Positions 1 to 8,032 of a DNA stretch of 47,926 nucleotides are shown here, in pieces. Each line of letters starts with the position of its first letter. The stretch's first letter is position 1. A program made the position numbers and the translations under genes. Source of the stretch: Pseudomonas sp. ANT_J12 (lineage in GTDB: Bacteria; Pseudomonadota; Gammaproteobacteria; Pseudomonadales; Pseudomonadaceae); contig NZ_VOBN01000034.1 of NCBI RefSeq assembly GCF_008370045.1, positions 1-47,926 on the forward strand, read 5' to 3'. The notes under the pieces are model-generated. The model had not been told where the DNA came from. It searched no databases and saw nothing but the letters and a program-made list of their open reading frames with translations.

Positions 1-96
1 TCAGCCCCGCACTATGTCCTGCCGCATCGGCGAGAGGAGCGTATTTATCCTCGGGCCATCCGGCTTAAATCACCGAAGTATCCGATCAGAAAGAAA

Positions 97-125
97 AATG
101 CCAGTCAGCTTAACTGACTGGCATT
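97..125. terminator. Hairpin with perfect 12-bp stem
   Basis: Arms at 97-108 and 114-125 pair perfectly around a 5-nt loop. The run of A on the left makes a T-tract only for leftward transcription, so it resembles a minus-strand or bidirectional terminator. The gene it serves lies outside the window. No convincing coding sequence is visible in bases 1-96. Confidence 0.55.
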
Positions 126-169
126 AGTCCTCAGGGGCTCCTTTTTTATGCGTGCTGCTTTTGCATGAC

Positions 170-259
170 GTAGGAGCGAGGCTTGCCCGCGAAGGCGGTG
201 TGCCAGACAGCATCATCATTGACTGACCCAACGCTTTCGCGGGCAAGCCTCGCTCCTGC
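170..259. repeat. REP-like inverted pair, family A
   Basis: Two facing copies of a GTAGGAGCGAGGCTTGCCCG-type unit lie at about 170-197 and 232-259. The same unit recurs near 3516-3582, 9663-9691, 36659-36752 and 47864-47926. This matches the organisation of Pseudomonas REP/BIME elements. It lies in the gene-free stretch before flgB. Confidence 0.8.
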
Positions 260-283
260 AATTGAATCGGTGTTGGCCGTGGG

Positions 284-345
284 AAAGCGGCAGAAAAGCG
301 GCAGGCGGCGGAAACCCGTTGCCGCTTTTCTGGCATTGCCGCTTT
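284..345. other. Imperfect long inverted repeat upstream of flgB
   Basis: Two tandem AAGCGGCA-type units (284-303) face two TGCCGCTTT-type units (320-345) and could fold into a bulged hairpin. Function unknown. Apart from this, a REP pair, terminators and the flgB promoter, bases 1-446 hold no gene I can support. Confidence 0.4.
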
Positions 346-356
346 GCCGATGCCCG

Positions 357-381
357 CAAAGCCCCGGTTTACGGGGTTTTT
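357..381 (+). terminator. Rho-independent terminator upstream of the flgB promoter
   Basis: A GCCCCG/CGGGG stem with loop GTTTA is followed by six T. It ends rightward transcription just before the flgB promoter and so insulates the operon from upstream genes. Confidence 0.7.
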
Positions 382-385
382 TGAA

Positions 386-402
386 TTGGCACGCCGCTTG
401 CT
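386..402 (+). promoter_or_regulatory. Sigma-54 promoter of flgBCDE
   Basis: TTGGCACGCCGCTTGCT matches the RpoN consensus fully, with GG at 388-389 and GC at 400-401 separated by 10 bases. The start codon of flgB is 45 bases downstream. FleQ/RpoN control of middle flagellar operons is established in Pseudomonas; the activator here is inferred. Confidence 0.9.
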
Positions 403-446
403 ATGTTCAAGTTACGAAAAATCAGGTCACCCGAAGGTTTCCCGAC

Positions 447-854
447 ATGAGCATCAGCTTCGATAAAGCGCTCGGTATCCACGAACAAGCCCTGGGCTTC
501 CGCGCCCAGCGTGCTGAAGTCCTGGCCAACAACATCGCTAACGCCGACACCCCGAACTACAAGGCTCGGGATCTGGACTTCTCCAAAGTGCTTGCCGCAC
601 AGAACGAGAAAACCAAGAGCGGTTCTTTCGCCTTGAACATGACCAACAGCCGTCATATCGAAGCGCAAGGCCTGGGCAATGGCGACGAGTCGCTGTTGTA
701 TCGCACGCCGATGCAACCGTCGATCGACCAGAACACCGTGGACGCGCAACTGGAACAGTCGAACTACGCGGAAAACGCGGTCGGCTTCCAGGCCAGCTTC
801 ACCCTGCTCAACAGCAAATTCAAAGGGCTGGTTTCAGCCCTGCGTGGAGAGTAA
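447..854 (+). CDS. flgB: Flagellar basal-body proximal rod protein FlgB
   Basis: A 135-residue protein, the usual FlgB length. It forms part of the proximal rod that crosses the periplasm between the MS ring and the distal rod. The N-terminus carries the rod-family signature (LANNIANADTPNYKARD) and the C-terminus has the amphipathic QASFTLLNSKFKGLV segment expected for coiled-coil packing. The reading frame is open back to 183, but the ATG at 447 is chosen because it gives the family N-terminus and lies 45 bases after the sigma-54 promoter. First gene of flgBCDE; the stop is 3 bases before the flgC start, so translation is probably coupled. FlgB is exported by the flagellar type III system without a cleaved signal. 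Confidence 0.97.
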   Translation: MSISFDKALGIHEQALGFRAQRAEVLANNIANADTPNYKARDLDFSKVLAAQNEKTKSGSFALNMTNSRHIEAQGLGNGDESLLYRTPMQPSIDQNTVDAQLEQSNYAENAVGFQASFTLLNSKFKGLVSALRGE

Positions 855-857
855 GTC

Positions 858-1301
858 ATGTCCCTCGCCAGTGTTTTCAACATCGCCGGTAGCGGCATGA
901 GTGCCCAGACGACTCGTCTGAACACCGTCGCTTCGAACATCGCCAACGCCGAAACCGTCTCGTCGAGCATCGACCAGACCTACCGCGCCCGTCACCCGGT
1001 GTTCGCCACCATGTTCCAGGGCGGCCAGAGCGGCGGCAGCGATTCGCTGTTCCAGAACCAGGACGCCGCCGGTCAAGGCGTGCAAGTGCTGGGCGTGGTC
1101 GAAGACCAGAGCAACCTTGACGCGCGCTACGAGCCAAACCATCCGGCGGCCGACGCCAAGGGCTACGTCTACTACCCGAACGTCAACGTCGTCGAAGAAA
1201 TGGCCGACATGATTTCCGCGAGCCGTTCGTTCCAGACCAATGCCGAAATGATGAACACCGCCAAAACCATGATGCAGAAGGTCCTGACCCTCGGTCAGTG
1301 A
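858..1301 (+). CDS. flgC: Flagellar basal-body rod protein FlgC
   Basis: A 147-residue proximal rod protein. The N-terminal flagellar rod motif is clear (GSGMSAQTTRLNTVASNIAN), as is the C-terminal FlgC/E/G-type helix (SASRSFQTNAEMMNTAKTMM). Second gene of the operon, three bases after flgB and 15 bases before flgD. It polymerises on FlgB within the rod. Length and both terminal signatures are normal. Confidence 0.97.
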   Translation: MSLASVFNIAGSGMSAQTTRLNTVASNIANAETVSSSIDQTYRARHPVFATMFQGGQSGGSDSLFQNQDAAGQGVQVLGVVEDQSNLDARYEPNHPAADAKGYVYYPNVNVVEEMADMISASRSFQTNAEMMNTAKTMMQKVLTLGQ

Positions 1302-1316
1302 TAAGGGGCGACTCAG

Positions 1317-2045
1317 ATGAGTGTTACCGATTCCACCAGCGGCCTGAGCATTAACGACATTCTGGCGAACTCGTCGGTGAAGACCAGCAACTCCACGGCG
1401 GGCGGCATTGCTTCGGCGACCAACAGCGCCACCGGCAGCCAGACGCTGGGCAAAGATGCGTTCCTGCAATTGCTGGTGACCCAACTCAAAAACCAGAACC
1501 CACTGGATCCGCAGGACAACAGTGCGTTCGTGGCGCAGTTGGCGCAGTTCAGCAGCCTGGAAGGCATCACCACGCTGAACGACACGGTCAGCTCGATTGC
1601 CGGCAACTACAACTCTTCGCAGGCATTGCAGGCTTCGTCCCTGGTGGGCCGTTCCGTGATCGTGCAGACCAACAATATCCAGATCGATGATCCGACCAAG
1701 CCTGTGACCGGCTCGGTGAACCTGACCTCGTCGATCGCCAGCGGCACCGTGACCATTGCCGACAAAGACGGCAAGACCGTCAGAACCATCGACCTGGGCT
1801 CCCGAGCCGTCGGCAACTCCAGCTTCACATGGGATGGCAAGGATTCGAGCGGCACCGCCGTTCCGGTCGGCGCCTACACCATCAAGGCCAGTACGCCGAT
1901 CGACGGCAAGGCGACGGACCTGGCGGTTTACCTGCCGGCGACCGTCAACAGTGTGACCCTCAGCCAGACGGGCGGCGAGCTGATGCTCAACCTCGCAGGC
2001 CTGGGCCCGGTTGCCCTGTCCAAAGTTCAAACCATTGGTATATAG
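1317..2045 (+). CDS. flgD: Flagellar hook assembly scaffold FlgD
   Basis: A 242-residue hook-capping protein. The N-terminal half contains the FlgD signature (LGKDAFLQLLVTQLKNQNPL, then DNSAFVAQLAQFSSLEG) and is followed by an Ig/Tudor-like C-terminal region with the FTWDGKDSSGTAVPVGAY motif. FlgD caps the growing hook and allows FlgE to polymerise, and is absent from the finished flagellum. It lies between flgC and flgE, consistent with the standard operon order. Confidence 0.96.
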   Translation: MSVTDSTSGLSINDILANSSVKTSNSTAGGIASATNSATGSQTLGKDAFLQLLVTQLKNQNPLDPQDNSAFVAQLAQFSSLEGITTLNDTVSSIAGNYNSSQALQASSLVGRSVIVQTNNIQIDDPTKPVTGSVNLTSSIASGTVTIADKDGKTVRTIDLGSRAVGNSSFTWDGKDSSGTAVPVGAYTIKASTPIDGKATDLAVYLPATVNSVTLSQTGGELMLNLAGLGPVALSKVQTIGI

Positions 2046-2076
2046 AGCCGACTAATACGGCACAAAGGAGTGGAAT

Positions 2077-3417
2077 ATGTCTTTCAATATCGGCCTTAGC
2101 GGTCTCTATGCAGCCAACAAACAACTGGATGTGACCGGTAACAACATCGCCAACGTGGCGACCACCGGTTTCAAATCCTCTCGCGCAGAGTTTGAAGACG
2201 TCTACTCGGCGACCAAACTCGGCAGCGGCAGCAAGGTGGTTGGCAGCGGCGTGCGCCTGTCCAACGTTTCCCAGCAGTTCACCCAGGGTGACGTCAACAA
2301 CACGGGCAACGTGCTGGACATGGGCATCAACGGCTCGGGTTTCTTCACCCTGAGCAACAGCGGTTCGTTGTCGTACACCCGTAACGGTACGTTCAAGGTC
2401 GACAAGGACGGTTTCATCACCAACAGCGACCAGACGTCCCGCCTGCAAGGCTATGGCGTGGATGCCAACGGCAAGATCATTAACGGCGTGTTGACTGACC
2501 TGAAACTCGACACCTCGAACCTGGCACCGAAGACCACTACGGTGGTGACTTCGTCGATCAACTTGAACTCGACGTCCTTGCCGGTCGATAACACAGCGGC
2601 CACGGGTGTTCCATTCGACCCGACCAAATCGGCGTCTTTCACCAAGCAGTTCACCACCCCGATCTATGACAGTCAGGGCAACATGCACCCGATGGATCAG
2701 TACGTGGTGAAAACCGGTGCCAATACCTGGAAGGTCTACACCCTGGTGGACGGTCGTAACCCGGATGCGACGGGCAGTGATCCAACCGACCCTGCTACCC
2801 CGCCGATCGCCTCGACGCTGACATTCGACACCAATGGCAATTTGCTGCAGGTGAGCACGCCGCCGGTCCCGCCGGCTACGCTCCCGACTATCAGCAGTGA
2901 CCTGAAAATGACGGGCTGGGTGCCAGGCACCGTGACCAACGGCACCTGGAAGGCCAACGGCGCCGGTGCCAACCCGGCTGGCATTACCATTTCCATGGGC
3001 AAGACCACCCAGTACAACGCGGACACCTCGCGCACGATTCCGACCCAGGATGGTTACGCTACCGGCCAGATCACCAACCTGACCATCGACGGCACCGGCA
3101 CCTTGTTCGCCAACTTCAGCAACAACCAGAACAAGGCCATCGGCCAGGTTGCGCTGGCCAGCTTCACCAACGAACAAGGCTTGCAGGCGGTCGGCGGTAC
3201 CAGCTGGAAAGAGACCTTCGCCTCGGGTATCCCGGGCTACGACGCTCCGGAAACCGGCACCCTGGGCTCGATCCAGTCCAACTCCCTGGAAGAGTCCAAC
3301 GTCAACCTGACCAACGAGCTGGTCAACCTGATCAAGGCGCAAAGCAACTACCAGGCGAACGCCAAGACCATCTCCACCCAGAGCACCATCATGCAGACCA
3401 TCATTCAGATGACCTGA
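2077..3417 (+). CDS. flgE: Flagellar hook protein FlgE
   Basis: A 446-residue hook subunit preceded by a good AAGGAG site. The N-terminal rod/hook motif (NIGLSGLYAANKQLDVTGNN) and the C-terminal motif (LTNELVNLIKAQSNYQANAK) are intact. The middle carries a proline-rich surface loop near residues 225-275, in the variable D2 region of hook proteins. It is the last gene of this operon. A strong terminator follows at once and the next gene, nrdA, is convergent. The usual next flagellar genes (flgF onwards) are not here. Confidence 0.97.
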   Translation: MSFNIGLSGLYAANKQLDVTGNNIANVATTGFKSSRAEFEDVYSATKLGSGSKVVGSGVRLSNVSQQFTQGDVNNTGNVLDMGINGSGFFTLSNSGSLSYTRNGTFKVDKDGFITNSDQTSRLQGYGVDANGKIINGVLTDLKLDTSNLAPKTTTVVTSSINLNSTSLPVDNTAATGVPFDPTKSASFTKQFTTPIYDSQGNMHPMDQYVVKTGANTWKVYTLVDGRNPDATGSDPTDPATPPIASTLTFDTNGNLLQVSTPPVPPATLPTISSDLKMTGWVPGTVTNGTWKANGAGANPAGITISMGKTTQYNADTSRTIPTQDGYATGQITNLTIDGTGTLFANFSNNQNKAIGQVALASFTNEQGLQAVGGTSWKETFASGIPGYDAPETGTLGSIQSNSLEESNVNLTNELVNLIKAQSNYQANAKTISTQSTIMQTIIQMT

Positions 3418-3439
3418 TGCTGGAACGCGCGGCATAAAG

Positions 3440-3464
3440 AACCCCTCGCAAGAGGGGTTTTTTT
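3440..3464 (+). terminator. Terminator of flgBCDE
   Basis: AACCCCTC, loop GCAA, GAGGGGTT, then a run of eight T overlapping the stem end. It begins 23 bases after the flgE stop. Confidence 0.9.
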
Positions 3465-3515
3465 ATGCCCGGGGTTTTTGTCCGGGCGCGGATTCTGTGG
3501 TGATCGGGCAGGCCT

Positions 3516-3582
3516 CTTCGCGGGCAAGCCTCGCTCCTACAGGTGTCGTGAAACCCTGTAGGAGCGAGGCTTGCCCGCGAAG
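3516..3582. repeat. REP-like inverted pair, family A
   Basis: Two 27-base arms (3516-3542 and 3556-3582) are perfect reverse complements separated by 13 bases. They sit between the convergent flgE and nrdA genes, exactly where flgF and nrdB would be expected. Confidence 0.9.
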
Positions 3583-3619
3583 GCGTCAGACCAGACAACC
3601 CTTTGCGCCAGACAAAAGA

Positions 3620-3655
3620 AAACCCCCGACAATCCAGAGGACTGATCGGGGGTTT
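3620..3655 (-). terminator. Terminator of nrdA
   Basis: AAACCCCCGA (3620-3629) pairs with TCGGGGGTTT (3646-3655) around a 16-base loop. On the minus strand it ends in TTTTCTTTT. It lies 35 bases past the nrdA stop. Confidence 0.8.
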
Positions 3656-3690
3656 CAGGTAAGGCGCCTTGCAGCGCCTACCGGCTCAGC

Positions 3691-6585
3691 TTATTGGCAA
3701 GCTTCGCAATCCGGCTCGTCGATGGCGCAAGCCTTCGGCACTGGAGCAGGACCGGCCGGAGCGGCCAGGACCGAATCTTCACCGTGGTTGACGCCGCTGG
3801 AAACAGCGTTCAGCTTGCCGGTGTTGATGGTCGACTTCTCGGTGCTGGTCGCGGCCAGGGCACGGAGGTAGTAAGTGGTTTTCAGACCACGGTACCAGGC
3901 CATGCGGTAGGTCACGTCCAGCTTCTTGCCCGATGCGCCGGCGATGTACAGGTTCAGGGACTGAGCCTGGTCGATCCACTTCTGACGACGGCTGGCCGCG
4001 TCAACGATCCACTTGGTGTCCACTTCGAACGCGGTGGCGTAGAGCTCTTTGAGTTCTTGCGGGATGCGTTCGATCTGCTGCACCGAACCGTCGTAGTACT
4101 TCAGGTCGTTGATCATGACCGAGTCCCACAGACCGCGAGCCTTCAGGTCGCGAACCAGGTACGGGTTGATCACGGTGAATTCGCCCGACAGGTTCGATTT
4201 CACGTAGAGGTTCTGGTAGGTCGGTTCGATCGACTGCGACACGCCAGTGATGTTGGCGATGGTCGCGGTCGGCGCGATGGCCATGATGTTGGAGTTACGA
4301 ATGCCTTTCTGAACGCGGGCACGAACCGGTGCCCAATCCAGGGATTCGTTCAGGTCAACGTCGATGTACTTCTGGCCACGTTGCTCGATCAGGATCTGTT
4401 GCGAATCCAGCGGCAGGATGCCTTTGGACCACAGCGAACCCTGGAACGTCTCATAGGCGCCGCGCTCGTCGGCCAGGTCGCAGGAAGCCTGGATCGCGTA
4501 GTAGCTGACCGCTTCCATGGACTTGTCGGCGAACTCGACGGCCGCATCGGAACCGTACGGAATGTGCTGCAGGTACAGCGCATCCTGGAAGCCCATGATG
4601 CCCAGGCCAACCGGACGGTGCTTGAAGTTGGAGTTCTTCGCTTGTGGCACCGAGTAGTAGTTGATGTCGATAACGTTATCGAGCATGCGAACGGCGGTGT
4701 TCACGGTGCGTTCCAGCTTGGCGGTGTCCAGCTTGCCGTTGGTGATGTGGTTCGGCAGGTTGATCGAGCCCAGGTTGCAAACGGCGATCTCGTCCTTGTT
4801 GGTGTTCAAGGTGATCTCGGTGCACAGGTTCGAGCTGTGGACCACGCCCACGTGCTGCTGCGGGCTGCGCAGGTTGCACGGGTCTTTGAAGGTCAGCCAT
4901 GGGTGGCCGGTTTCAAACAGCATGGACAGCATTTTGCGCCACAGGTCTTTGGCCTGGATGGTCTTGAACAGCTTGATCTTGCCCGGGTACTGGGACAGGG
5001 CTTCGTAGTACTCGTAACGCTCTTCGAAGGCCTTGCCGGTCAGGTCGTGCAGATCCGGAACTTCGGAAGGCGAGAACAGGGTCCACGGACCGTCATCGAA
5101 GACGCGCTTCATGAACAGGTCAGGGATCCAGTTGGCAGTGTTCATGTCGTGGGTACGACGACGATCATCACCGGTGTTCTTGCGCAGTTCGATGAACTCT
5201 TCGATGTCCATGTGCCAGGTTTCCAGGTAGGCACACACAGCGCCTTTGCGCTTGCCACCCTGGTTAACGGCAACGGCGGTGTCGTTCACCACTTTCAGGA
5301 ACGGAACCACGCCCTGGGATTTGCCGTTGGTGCCCTTGATGTACGAACCCAAGGCACGAACCGGCGTCCAGTCGTTGCCCAGGCCGCCCGCAAATTTCGA
5401 CAACATGGCGTTGTCGTGGATCGCGTGATAGATGCCCGACAGGTCATCCGGCACGGTGGTCAGGTAGCAGCTCGACAGCTGTGGACGCAAAGTACCGGCG
5501 TTGAACAGGGTCGGGGTCGAGGACATGTAGTCGAAGGACGACAACAGGTTGTAGAACTCGATCGCACGGTCTTCCTTGTTCTTCTCTTCGATCGCCAGGC
5601 CCATGGCCACACGCATGAAGAAGATCTGCGGCAGTTCGAAGCGGATACCGTCCTTGTGGATGAAGTAACGGTCGTACAGGGTTTGCAGGCCCAGGTACGT
5701 GAACTGCTGATCGCGCTCGTGGTTGATGGCCTTGCCGAGTTTTTCCAGGTCAAAGGTGGCCAGGATCGGGTTCAGCAATTCGAATTCAATACCCTTGGCG
5801 ATGTACGAAGGCAGGGCCTTGGCGTACAGGTCGACCATTTCGTGGTGAGTCGCGCTTTCGGCAACTTCCAGGAAGCTCAGGCCTTCGGCACGCAGGGTGT
5901 CCATCAGCAGGCGGGCGGTCACGAACGAGTAGTTCGGCTCACGCTCAACCAGGGTACGGGCGGTCATCACCAGGGCGGTGTTGACGTCGGTCAGGGCCAC
6001 GCCGTCGTACAGGTTCTTCAGGGTTTCGCGCTGGATCAGGTCGCCGTCGACTTCTTCCAGGCCTTCGCACGCTTCGGTGACGATGGTGTTCAGGCGACCC
6101 ATGTCCAGAGGTGCAAAGGTGCCATCGGCGCGGGTGATGCGGATCGATGGGTGAGCGTTGACCGCTTCCTCGACCGGTGCGTGGGCGGCGCGTTCTTTCG
6201 AACGACCGTCACGGTAGATCACGTAGTCGCGAGCCACTTTCTGCTCGCCGGCACGCATCAGGGCCAGTTCGACCTGGTCCTGGATTTCTTCGATGTGGAT
6301 GGTGCCGCCCGAAGGCATGCGACGCTTGAAGGTCGCGGTGACTTGTTCGGTCAGGCGGGCAACAGTGTCGTGGATTCGCGACGAGGCGGCAGCGGTGCCG
6401 CCCTCAACTGCGAGAAACGCTTTGGTGATGGCGACGGTGATCTTGTCATCGGTGTAAGGAACGACAGTGCCGTTACGCTTGATCACGCGCAGTTGGCCAG
6501 GCGCGGTGGCGGACAGGTCCGAAGACGAATCAGCAGCCTGCGGCAAGGTGCCCTGCGGGTTCTCGCGAGTTGTGTCGGTTTGCAT
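3691..6585 (-). CDS. nrdA: Class Ia ribonucleoside-diphosphate reductase, alpha subunit
   Basis: A 964-residue large subunit that reduces ribonucleoside diphosphates to deoxyribonucleotides in the cytoplasm, using a radical supplied by NrdB. Two ATP-cone domains precede the barrel (about residues 33-130 and 148-238), as in P. aeruginosa NrdA. Catalytic features visible: the substrate-site cysteine in SSCYL (373), NLCTE (586-590), the partner cysteine in AVCNLG (603), the tyrosine pair in TTYYLR, and a C-terminal CEAC cysteine pair for re-reduction. The ATG at 6583-6585 is chosen over one six codons upstream because GGAG precedes it at a suitable distance. nrdB is not downstream; a terminator, a REP pair and flgE lie there instead. 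Confidence 0.97.
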   Translation of the reverse strand: MQTDTTRENPQGTLPQAADSSSDLSATAPGQLRVIKRNGTVVPYTDDKITVAITKAFLAVEGGTAAASSRIHDTVARLTEQVTATFKRRMPSGGTIHIEEIQDQVELALMRAGEQKVARDYVIYRDGRSKERAAHAPVEEAVNAHPSIRITRADGTFAPLDMGRLNTIVTEACEGLEEVDGDLIQRETLKNLYDGVALTDVNTALVMTARTLVEREPNYSFVTARLLMDTLRAEGLSFLEVAESATHHEMVDLYAKALPSYIAKGIEFELLNPILATFDLEKLGKAINHERDQQFTYLGLQTLYDRYFIHKDGIRFELPQIFFMRVAMGLAIEEKNKEDRAIEFYNLLSSFDYMSSTPTLFNAGTLRPQLSSCYLTTVPDDLSGIYHAIHDNAMLSKFAGGLGNDWTPVRALGSYIKGTNGKSQGVVPFLKVVNDTAVAVNQGGKRKGAVCAYLETWHMDIEEFIELRKNTGDDRRRTHDMNTANWIPDLFMKRVFDDGPWTLFSPSEVPDLHDLTGKAFEERYEYYEALSQYPGKIKLFKTIQAKDLWRKMLSMLFETGHPWLTFKDPCNLRSPQQHVGVVHSSNLCTEITLNTNKDEIAVCNLGSINLPNHITNGKLDTAKLERTVNTAVRMLDNVIDINYYSVPQAKNSNFKHRPVGLGIMGFQDALYLQHIPYGSDAAVEFADKSMEAVSYYAIQASCDLADERGAYETFQGSLWSKGILPLDSQQILIEQRGQKYIDVDLNESLDWAPVRARVQKGIRNSNIMAIAPTATIANITGVSQSIEPTYQNLYVKSNLSGEFTVINPYLVRDLKARGLWDSVMINDLKYYDGSVQQIERIPQELKELYATAFEVDTKWIVDAASRRQKWIDQAQSLNLYIAGASGKKLDVTYRMAWYRGLKTTYYLRALAATSTEKSTINTGKLNAVSSGVNHGEDSVLAAPAGPAPVPKACAIDEPDCEACQ

Positions 6586-6603
6586 GGGGGGTTGTCTCCA
6601 CAT

Positions 6604-6840
6604 TCTCTATGTTTGTTTGGGCACCATCACGGTGCCCACCGTTCTGTCCTGAAGCACTACAACCGACGGGTGTCGGGCATAACGACTTCAGGGCAGTAGG
6701 AAAAAGGCTGATGACGCAGCTTCCTTGCCGAAGTCTTGGCTGCGAGCCTGGGCTCGAAACCGGATTCCTTTCTGGGTGCCAGTTATGACTGCAACACCCG
6801 TACCGTTCTGGCCGCACTGGCCTGAAAAAACGGTGCCATC
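6604..6840 (-). other. Structured untranslated leader of nrdA
   Basis: The region between promoter and nrdA is nearly 400 bases long and rich in potential hairpins. Examples are GGGCACC/GGTGCCC (6619-6625 with 6631-6637); an 11-base pair of arms at 6646-6656 and 6686-6696 enclosing CCGAC/GTCGG; CGAGCC/GGCTCG near 6742-6756; and a nested ACCGTT/AACGGT stem near 6800-6833. It does not match any riboswitch core I know. A leader role is inferred from position; a separate small RNA is also possible. Confidence 0.45.
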
Positions 6841-6941
6841 CACTTGTGTGGTTTGGTCTTTGAAAATCTCGCTTGGTTCAACCGTAAACAGGCAATAAAG
6901 CGCTTGAGTTCCGGGTCTGAAATGTGGTTGGGCTTTTAAGC

Positions 6942-6965
6942 AAAAACCCTACATGTAGGGTTTTT
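6942..6965 (-). terminator. Terminator-like palindrome at the start of the nrdA transcript
   Basis: AAAAACCCTA and TAGGGTTTTT are perfect complements around CATG, with T-runs on both strands. It lies about 10-30 bases after the predicted nrdA start point and before the nrdA start codon, so it could attenuate nrdA or end transcription entering from either side. Confidence 0.6.
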
Positions 6966-6976
6966 TTAGCGCCGGG

Positions 6977-6992
6977 GTACAAGATAGTGCGT
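6977..6992 (-). promoter_or_regulatory. Candidate NrdR box
   Basis: The core CAAGATAGTG at 6980-6989 agrees with the NrdR consensus CwAtATaTwG at 8 of 10 positions and overlaps the predicted -10 of nrdA. A much weaker second half-match lies exactly 31 bases upstream (centre about 7015), the spacing usual for paired NrdR boxes. Confidence 0.5.
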
Positions 6993-7009
6993 TTCGGGGA
7001 GTGTTGCAA
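6981..7009 (-). promoter_or_regulatory. Sigma-70 promoter of nrdA
   Basis: On the minus strand TTGCAA (7004-7009) is followed after 17 bases by TATCTT (6981-6986). Transcription would start near 6974, leaving a leader of about 390 bases. Spacing and hexamers are good, but the start point is predicted only. Confidence 0.6.
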
Positions 7010-7018
7010 CGTACTACC

Positions 7019-7039
7019 TGTGGATAAACCTGTGCGTAA
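7019..7039. promoter_or_regulatory. DnaA box pair upstream of nrdA
   Basis: TGTGGATAA (7019-7027) is the exact complement of the consensus DnaA box TTATCCACA. TGTGCGTAA (7031-7039) is a weaker second copy. DnaA control of nrd operons is established in E. coli; here it is inferred from position just upstream of the predicted -35. Confidence 0.55.
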
Positions 7040-7318
7040 ATTGTGGGTGAAAGGTGGAACGAGCGTGTAAGCCGCGACGCTGCTGGATCGAGCCGTTTTT
7101 CAACGATTTTCAATGATTGAAAACAGCCATTTGGATTTTTAAGGGCGCGAACCCTATCACAAAATCCGCGGTTGTCCGAACGCATTTGCCGACTTGTTTT
7201 CTCGGCGGGTGGCGTTTATACAATCGGCCGGTATACACGCATTCTTATCCTCCCCAATCATTACAAAAAGACGGGCGGATCCTTCCTTATTAGTGTTGTT
7301 GGCAAGCAGAGGTCACCC

Positions 7319-8032
7319 GTGGAGCAAGAAGCCTGGCAGGTATTGATTGTCGAGGACGACCAGCGTCTGGCCGAACTGACCCGCGATTACCTTGAAGCCA
7401 ATGGCCTGCGCGTATCGATCGAAGGCAACGGCGCCCTGGCCGCGGCGCGGATCATCAAGGAACAACCGGACCTGGTGATCCTCGACCTGATGCTGCCCGG
7501 CGAAGACGGCCTGAGCATTTGCCGCAAGGTGCGCGACAAGTACGACGGCCCGATCCTGATGCTCACCGCCCGCACCGACGACACCGATCAGATCCTCGGC
7601 CTGGACCTGGGCGCCGACGACTACGTGTGCAAACCGGTGCGCCCGCGCTTGCTGCTGGCGCGCATCCAGGCGTTGCTGCGCCGCAGCGAAGCGCCGGAAG
7701 TGGCCCCGGAAAAACTCCGGCGTCTGCAATTCGGCCCGCTGGTGGTGGACAACGCGCTACGCGAAGCCTGGCTCAACGACAACGGCATCGAACTGACCAG
7801 CGCCGAGTTCGACCTGCTGTGGCTGCTGGTGGCCAACGCCGGGCGCATCCTGTCCCGGGAAGAAATCTTCACCGCCCTGCGCGGCATCGGCTATGACGGC
7901 CAGGACCGTTCCATCGACGTGCGCATCTCGCGCATTCGCCCGAAAATCGGCGATGACCCGGAGCATCCACGTCTGATCAAGACCGTGCGTAGCAAAGGTT
8001 ATCTGTTCGTACCGGAAGCCTGCACGCTGTGA
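7319..8032 (+). CDS. OmpR-family response regulator, RstA-like
   Basis: A 237-residue regulator. The receiver domain has the acidic pair (VEDD), the phospho-acceptor aspartate in LVILDLMLPGEDG, and the lysine in DDYVCKPV. A winged-helix output domain (LTSAEFDLLWLL to RSKGYLF) follows. The frame is open from 7172, but the GTG at 7319 is chosen because AGAGG precedes it and the receiver starts directly after. The stop overlaps the start of the kinase gene by four bases (GTGA), so the two are coupled. Position next to nrdA matches PA1157 in P. aeruginosa. Its stimulus is unknown. Confidence 0.92.
   Translation: MEQEAWQVLIVEDDQRLAELTRDYLEANGLRVSIEGNGALAAARIIKEQPDLVILDLMLPGEDGLSICRKVRDKYDGPILMLTARTDDTDQILGLDLGADDYVCKPVRPRLLLARIQALLRRSEAPEVAPEKLRRLQFGPLVVDNALREAWLNDNGIELTSAEFDLLWLLVANAGRILSREEIFTALRGIGYDGQDRSIDVRISRIRPKIGDDPEHPRLIKTVRSKGYLFVPEACTL

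Noticed and set aside
1..115. Possible 3' end of an upstream gene reaching a stop at 115-117
   Set aside because: All three plus frames are open for part of the way, but none looks like CheR or another expected neighbour, and one stops inside the hairpin at 97-125.
3694..6699. A 1001-residue open frame on the plus strand opposite nrdA
   Set aside because: It is a long antisense shadow typical of high-GC genes. Its translation has no recognisable domain, while the minus strand encodes a complete NrdA.
6604..6840. Cobalamin or other known riboswitch in the nrdA leader
   Set aside because: I looked for a B12 box and the GCCACTG core on the minus strand and found neither; only generic stems are visible.
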